64,000 nucleotides of DNA from Chlorogloeopsis sp. ULAP01. Its GTDB lineage: Bacteria > Cyanobacteriota > Cyanobacteriia > Cyanobacteriales > Nostocaceae. Shown one piece after another: positions 60,469-64,000 of the stretch (within the stretch, counting starts at the first letter, position 1; the number at the start of each line of letters is the position of its first letter). The notes beneath the pieces were generated by a model, which saw only the letters and a list, made by a program, of their open reading frames with translations, was not told where the DNA came from and searched no databases. A program made the position numbers and the translations under genes. The DNA is taken from contig NZ_JAUDRH010000006.1 of NCBI RefSeq assembly GCF_030381805.1, forward strand, positions 310,001 to 374,000, in the 5' to 3' direction.

Positions 60469-60802
60469 TTTTTTCTATGCCACAGCAAAGCAATTTGCAG
60501 CTGTGTACTCTTTTTAAGAGTTTATCTTGAACTAGCGATCGCTCAAACACAGATCCTCGACTTTTTGGGAAAGTGGGGGATATTGCAGGGCAGAAAATGA
60601 CAAAAAACCGATCGCCTCTCTCTACACAAAAAGCGATCGCATTATACTTCATCAAAAATCAAATATTTAGTTTTTAAATGGTATAGTTGTTAGATTTGCC
60701 AGAAGCCTAGTTTTTACTCATGACAATATATTTGGCTTCTGGAGTTACAGTGCTATATCTGTTCAAAAAATAATTACATGAGTTGAGCGAAGACTGTAGG
60801 TT
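60469..60802. other. Spacer, HIP1-rich, no gene seen
   Basis: About 330 bases with three gcgatcgc-type sites (about 60535, 60610 and 60633) and a hairpin-like cgactttttgggaaagtggggg. No open frame is convincing. Confidence 0.45.
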
Positions 60803-60991
60803 TTAACTACGGAAACCTCTCTTACGCTGTTTTTGCTTGGCTACTGCTTTGCGCTTGCGTTTTTCCAAGGGTGTCTCAAAGTGACGATTCTTCCTCATAT
60901 CAGGGAAGATCCCTGCCTTAGAAACTTGCCGCTTAAATCGACGTAAGGCTGACTCAATCCCTTCATTCTCACCTACGATGACTTGAGTCAT
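60803..60991 (-). CDS. rpsU: 30S ribosomal protein S21 (second copy)
   Basis: A 62-residue bS21: MTQVIVGENEGIESALRRFK, then HFETPLEKRKRKAVAKQKQR and end KRGFRS. It lies downstream of an rbp-type RNA-binding-protein gene on the same strand, an arrangement I recall from Anabaena and other cyanobacteria. A strong terminator separates the two, so rpsU expression from the rbp promoter should depend on read-through. Confidence 0.95.
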   Translation of the reverse strand: MTQVIVGENEGIESALRRFKRQVSKAGIFPDMRKNRHFETPLEKRKRKAVAKQKQRKRGFRS

Positions 60992-61046
60992 TCTCTCTCC
61001 TTCTACTAAATGGACTTTATTTTAGATATTAGTGGCTCTGAGCGAA

Positions 61047-61077
61047 AAAAAAGGCAGACTCTCTTGTCTGCCTTTAA
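61047..61077 (-). terminator. Strong Rho-independent terminator between rbp and rpsU
   Basis: On the minus strand, stem aaaggcagac / gtctgccttt with a six-base loop runs into a tract of eight or more T residues. It lies 32 bases past the rbp stop and about 55 bases before the rpsU start. Confidence 0.88.
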
Positions 61078-61108
61078 GACCTTAGAGTAAGATAATTTGT
61101 CTTAAGGC

Positions 61109-61411
61109 TTAATAGCGTCGAGAGTAGCCACCGCCACCACCACGTCTGCCACCAGACGAACCTCCGTCTGTCTTAGGTCTGGCTTTATTCACTTTCAAGC
61201 TACGACCCATCCATTCTGCGCTATCTAGAGCATCAATGGCTGCAGCTTCTTCGGCTTCTGTTTCCATTTCTACAAACGCAAAACCTCTCATCCGACCTGT
61301 TTCCCGATCAATCGGTACTTGAACGTTCTTGACAGAGCCATATTCTGAAAAAACACGCTTGAGGTCATCTTCTCTAACCTCATAAGATAGATTACCGACA
61401 TAAATAGACAT
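61109..61411 (-). CDS. rbp: RRM-type RNA-binding protein (Rbp)
   Basis: A 100-residue protein with one RRM domain: RNP2 IYVGNLSYEV at the start and RNP1 RGFAFVEME. It ends with a Gly/Arg-rich tail (GGSSGGRRGGGGGYSRRY). Cyanobacterial Rbp proteins of this glycine-rich class are often cold-induced (known for the family, not shown here). The leader to the right of 61411 is not analysed further. rpsU follows after a terminator. Confidence 0.95.
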   Translation of the reverse strand: MSIYVGNLSYEVREDDLKRVFSEYGSVKNVQVPIDRETGRMRGFAFVEMETEAEEAAAIDALDSAEWMGRSLKVNKARPKTDGGSSGGRRGGGGGYSRRY

Positions 61412-61787
61412 AGGATATCTCCAGAATCAACGAGTGTAGAGATTTAGATCCGGAGAGGTCTGTAATACAAGTCTTGTGAAAAACAAACAGCACAACCGAA
61501 TTTAATCTTCCATAAAAAGGTTAACACAAATTTGGAATTTGTATTGTTAAGAAGTGCGATCGCTTTTCATAAATATACAAATAGTAGGATGATCGCTGGT
61601 TATGGCTAGGTAATTCTTAGGCTTAGTCACAATAGCGACGCTTTTCTTTTACTTAGTCATATAGTAATTCAATAATCAAATTGAATTACTCGTACAGACA
61701 GGGAACAGGGAAGAAGGCATAAAGGGTACTGAGTTTTTCAAAAATAAAATAGGAGTCCTATAACTATACGATCTAACAAACTAAAAT
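61412..61787. other. Spacer upstream of rbp, no gene seen
   Basis: About 375 bases. It must hold the rbp promoter and leader. A short purine-rich repeat (cagggaacagggaagaagg) lies at about 61698-61718. No other element was recognised. Confidence 0.45.
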
Positions 61788-62783
61788 TTAGAGATTTAGT
61801 TTCTCTATTGTCTGTTGTAAAATTTGACTAGAGTGTTGTAAACGCTCTAACTCAGCTTGATTGAGCGAGAGATTTAAAACTCTGGTAACTCCCTGACGAT
61901 TAACTACGCAAGGTAAGCTCAGGCAAACATTTTGAATTTCATGAATATTCTGGATCAGGGTACTAACAGTTAAAACTCGATTTTGATTGCGTAAAATAGC
62001 TTGTACAATCTGAGCTATACCCAAGCCGATCGCATAGGATGTAGCTCCTTTACGTTGAATAATTTCATAGGCGGCATTTTTCACCTGGGCAAAAATATCT
62101 TGTAGAAGCGGATTGATATCTTTGCCTTGTGCTTCCGCATCCAGAAGATTCATACCCGCTATATTCACCTTACTCCAAACAGGAACTTCACTGTCACCGT
62201 GTTCGCCGATCACGTAGGCGTGTAGACTACGGGGATCTAACTCTAACTTTTGTGCCAGCAAATATCGGAAACGCGCGGTATCCAACACCGTACCCGAACC
62301 AATCACGCTAGAACTAGGTAATCCAGAAAGCTTGAGAGAAACATAGGTCATAATGTCCACTGGATTGGTAACAATTAACAAAATTGCTTTTGGACAACAC
62401 CTGACAACTTCCGGGATTAAGCCCTTAAAAACTTCTACATTTCTGTTTACCAAATCCAAACGGGTTTCTCCTGGTTTTTGCTTTGCACCCGCAGTAATAA
62501 TGACAATATCCGCATCTTCACCATCTGCCAAAATTCCTGCACGCACTTGTGTTGGTTCTACGAAGGGTAGTCCGTGCAGTAAGTCCATCACTTCCCCTTC
62601 TAGCTTGTACTGATTCACATCGACTATAATCATTTCATCGAAGATATTTTGGATCAGCATCGAGTAAGCACAAGCCATTCCCACTTGCCCAGCACCTACA
62701 ATCACGCCTTTGCGGGGGCGGCGAATAATGGGTGAAGTGGATTCCCCCTCAGATGAAGTTGTAAATAAGTTTTCAAAAAACAT
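61788..62783 (-). CDS. ldh: L-lactate dehydrogenase (or malate/lactate dehydrogenase family)
   Basis: A 331-residue NAD-dependent 2-hydroxyacid dehydrogenase. GVIVGAGQVGMACAYSML is the nucleotide-binding glycine motif, and TAGAKQKPGETRLDLVNRN carries the substrate-loop Gln and Arg expected for lactate (Gln in AKQKPGETR). LIVTNPVDIMTY, the Arg in DTARFRYLLA and the catalytic His in VIGEHGDSEVPVW complete the site. It interconverts pyruvate and L-lactate. ATG at 62783 (MFFENLFTTSS) is preferred to a GTG 30 bases upstream. Confidence 0.92.
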   Translation of the reverse strand: MFFENLFTTSSEGESTSPIIRRPRKGVIVGAGQVGMACAYSMLIQNIFDEMIIVDVNQYKLEGEVMDLLHGLPFVEPTQVRAGILADGEDADIVIITAGAKQKPGETRLDLVNRNVEVFKGLIPEVVRCCPKAILLIVTNPVDIMTYVSLKLSGLPSSSVIGSGTVLDTARFRYLLAQKLELDPRSLHAYVIGEHGDSEVPVWSKVNIAGMNLLDAEAQGKDINPLLQDIFAQVKNAAYEIIQRKGATSYAIGLGIAQIVQAILRNQNRVLTVSTLIQNIHEIQNVCLSLPCVVNRQGVTRVLNLSLNQAELERLQHSSQILQQTIEKLNL

Positions 62784-62927
62784 ATTTGCTCTGGGTGGTT
62801 TAGACAGTATCACTAATCATGTTAACGGTAAGTAGAAGGCAGGAGGCAGTAGGCAGAAGGGAATGAGGACAAGGGCAAAGAACTTAAATCACCATTTTCC
62901 TTGTCCTCTTCTGTTCCCTGTCCCCTT

Positions 62928-64000
62928 TCATTGCAAAGTAGACTCATTGGCTAACATCTCTGGTAATTCTTCACTCTCAATCGGATTGCTGGGATTTGCA
63001 GATATAGTAACAAAACCATCTGTTGCATCTTTAATAAAACCAGCTACAGATACGGCAATGAGTAACCCCAAAACTCCGCCCAGATAAGTTCCTACAAGTA
63101 AAGAAACTATCACCCAAATTGGTCTAAGTCCTGTAAATCTACCTAAAAGCCGGGGTGCGATCGCTTGGTCAATTAACTGATCGATAATTACTGCTACCAC
63201 TAAAATCTTGACTGCTAACCAAAAGTTATGGGAAGCGATAATTAAAGTGATGATAGCCAGGCTGACAACATCACCAAAGGGAATCAAGCTCAAGATGCCA
63301 ATTCCCAAACCAAAAAGTAAACCAAATCGAACGTTCAAAGCTAGAAACATTATAGTTTGTGAGACTCCCATCAACAAAGCCAGAGTCACTTGCCCGATCA
63401 AGTAATTTTGGAAATTTTGTTGAAGAGATTGCTGTATTTTTTGAGCAAAACCTAAAGGCAGTTTTTTAAATAGTCCTTCCCAAATTCTTTCACCATCTAT
63501 TAAAAGATAAATAGTCAATACTACTGTAATTAATGCTTCGGAAAGACCATCAATTGTATCTATAACTATACTAAAAAGCTTATCTCCTATTTGTTCTGCT
63601 TCATTTGGTAACTGGTTGAGCAATTGAGAAAATATCTGTCTGAGATTAATATTAAATCTGTTGCCAAACACGCGATCGCTAAAAATTTGGAGATTTTGCT
63701 CACTAGAATCAATCCACTGGGGAAATAGTTTAGTCATTTCACTAAACTGTTCTAAAGCTACAGGCACCAAGGTAATGCCCAAGGCAACTAAAACCACCAA
63801 AGATGATATAAAAACTAATGCAATAGCATAATTGCGTTTAATTCCTCGTTGCTGGAGAAGGGAAACAGGATAATTTAAAATGAATGCTAGCAAACAAGCT
63901 AAGACAAGAATTGTCACTAGAGGTTGAAAATATCGGAAGACTCGAAACGCTAGCCAAATATTGAGAAAGATTAAAGGAAATAACAACGTCAAAATTAACC
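62928..64000 (-). CDS. AI-2E family transporter (PerM-like), start beyond the right edge
   Basis: About 357 residues visible of a polytopic protein parallel to the 29837-30928 product: LFPLIFLNIWLAFRVFRYFQ, LACLLAFILNYPVSLLQQRG, LIPFGDVVSLAIITLIIASH, IAPRLLGRFTGLRPIWVIVS and TYLGGVLGLLIAVSVAGFIK. The frame stays open to the window edge, and alignment with the paralogue suggests that about ten residues of the N-terminus are missing. Substrate unknown. Confidence 0.9.
   Translation of the reverse strand, partial: LILTLLFPLIFLNIWLAFRVFRYFQPLVTILVLACLLAFILNYPVSLLQQRGIKRNYAIALVFISSLVVLVALGITLVPVALEQFSEMTKLFPQWIDSSEQNLQIFSDRVFGNRFNINLRQIFSQLLNQLPNEAEQIGDKLFSIVIDTIDGLSEALITVVLTIYLLIDGERIWEGLFKKLPLGFAQKIQQSLQQNFQNYLIGQVTLALLMGVSQTIMFLALNVRFGLLFGLGIGILSLIPFGDVVSLAIITLIIASHNFWLAVKILVVAVIIDQLIDQAIAPRLLGRFTGLRPIWVIVSLLVGTYLGGVLGLLIAVSVAGFIKDATDGFVTISANPSNPIESEELPEMLANESTLQ

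Overview
The window comes from the chromosome of a filamentous, Nostoc/Anabaena-like cyanobacterium. Evidence seen in the sequence: photosystem genes psbH, psbN and psbI plus a psaJ-like gene, the chlorophyll-cyclase factor ycf54, cyanobacterial families (DUF3288, DUF3769, FHA-less Ser/Thr kinases, an rbp-rpsU pair), very many HIP1 octamers (GCGATCGC), AT-rich spacers and many dispersed palindromic or purine-rich repeats. No rRNA, tRNA, complete insertion sequence or CRISPR array was recognised.

Layout. 1-6.5 kb: the 5'-truncated remnant of a type I-C cas8c (csd1) gene runs off the left edge and abuts a tail-less Ser/Thr kinase gene. It is followed by two further paralogous membrane-anchored kinases with different C-terminal domains, and two small plus-strand genes between them. 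6.5-7.9 kb: a decayed spacer with a vapC (PIN) remnant and repeats. 7.9-11.8 kb: a tightly coupled Mrp-type cation/proton antiporter operon (C-D-E-F-G-DUF4040-B). 11.8-17.4 kb: TPR protein, sensor histidine kinase, DUF2267 protein, secreted protein. 17.8-27.5 kb: clpC, DUF3288 gene, a 1220-residue hybrid histidine kinase and mutS. 27.7-29.8 kb: Uma2 endonuclease-like gene, then a graveyard with a multiply frameshifted membrane-protein gene and an interrupted hicB. 29.8-34.8 kb: AI-2E transporter, Nudix hydrolase, lipoprotein, then folD-crtE-PAP2-like gene. 35.4-42.5 kb: SPOR-like secreted protein, ycf54, SnoaL-like protein, pdxJ, an EACC1/TPR remnant, cysQ-like, PfkB sugar kinase, rsmI, rpsU. 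42.7-45.3 kb: pth, tatA, psbH/psbN (divergent), psaJ-like. 45.6-53.8 kb: GH38 alpha-mannosidase, an unknown large protein, a DUF3769/OstA outer-membrane protein, psbI. 54.5-64 kb: hexapeptide acyltransferase, glgP, DUF429 gene, rpsU and rbp with a terminator between them, L-lactate dehydrogenase, and a second AI-2E transporter cut by the right edge.

Most genes are ordinary housekeeping or photosynthetic genes with little operon structure except the Mrp operon. The most striking feature is that at least eight coding sequences (two kinases, a histidine kinase, mutS, alpha-mannosidase, the unknown 549-residue protein, the DUF3769 protein and glgP) carry short in-frame, low-complexity insertions. 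These look like the dispersed repeats found in the spacers, and they fall in linkers or surface turns. One further repeat of this type, together with a deletion, has destroyed a hicB gene. A second theme is deletion scars that fuse remnants of defence genes (cas8c, EACC1, hicB, vapC) to their neighbours.
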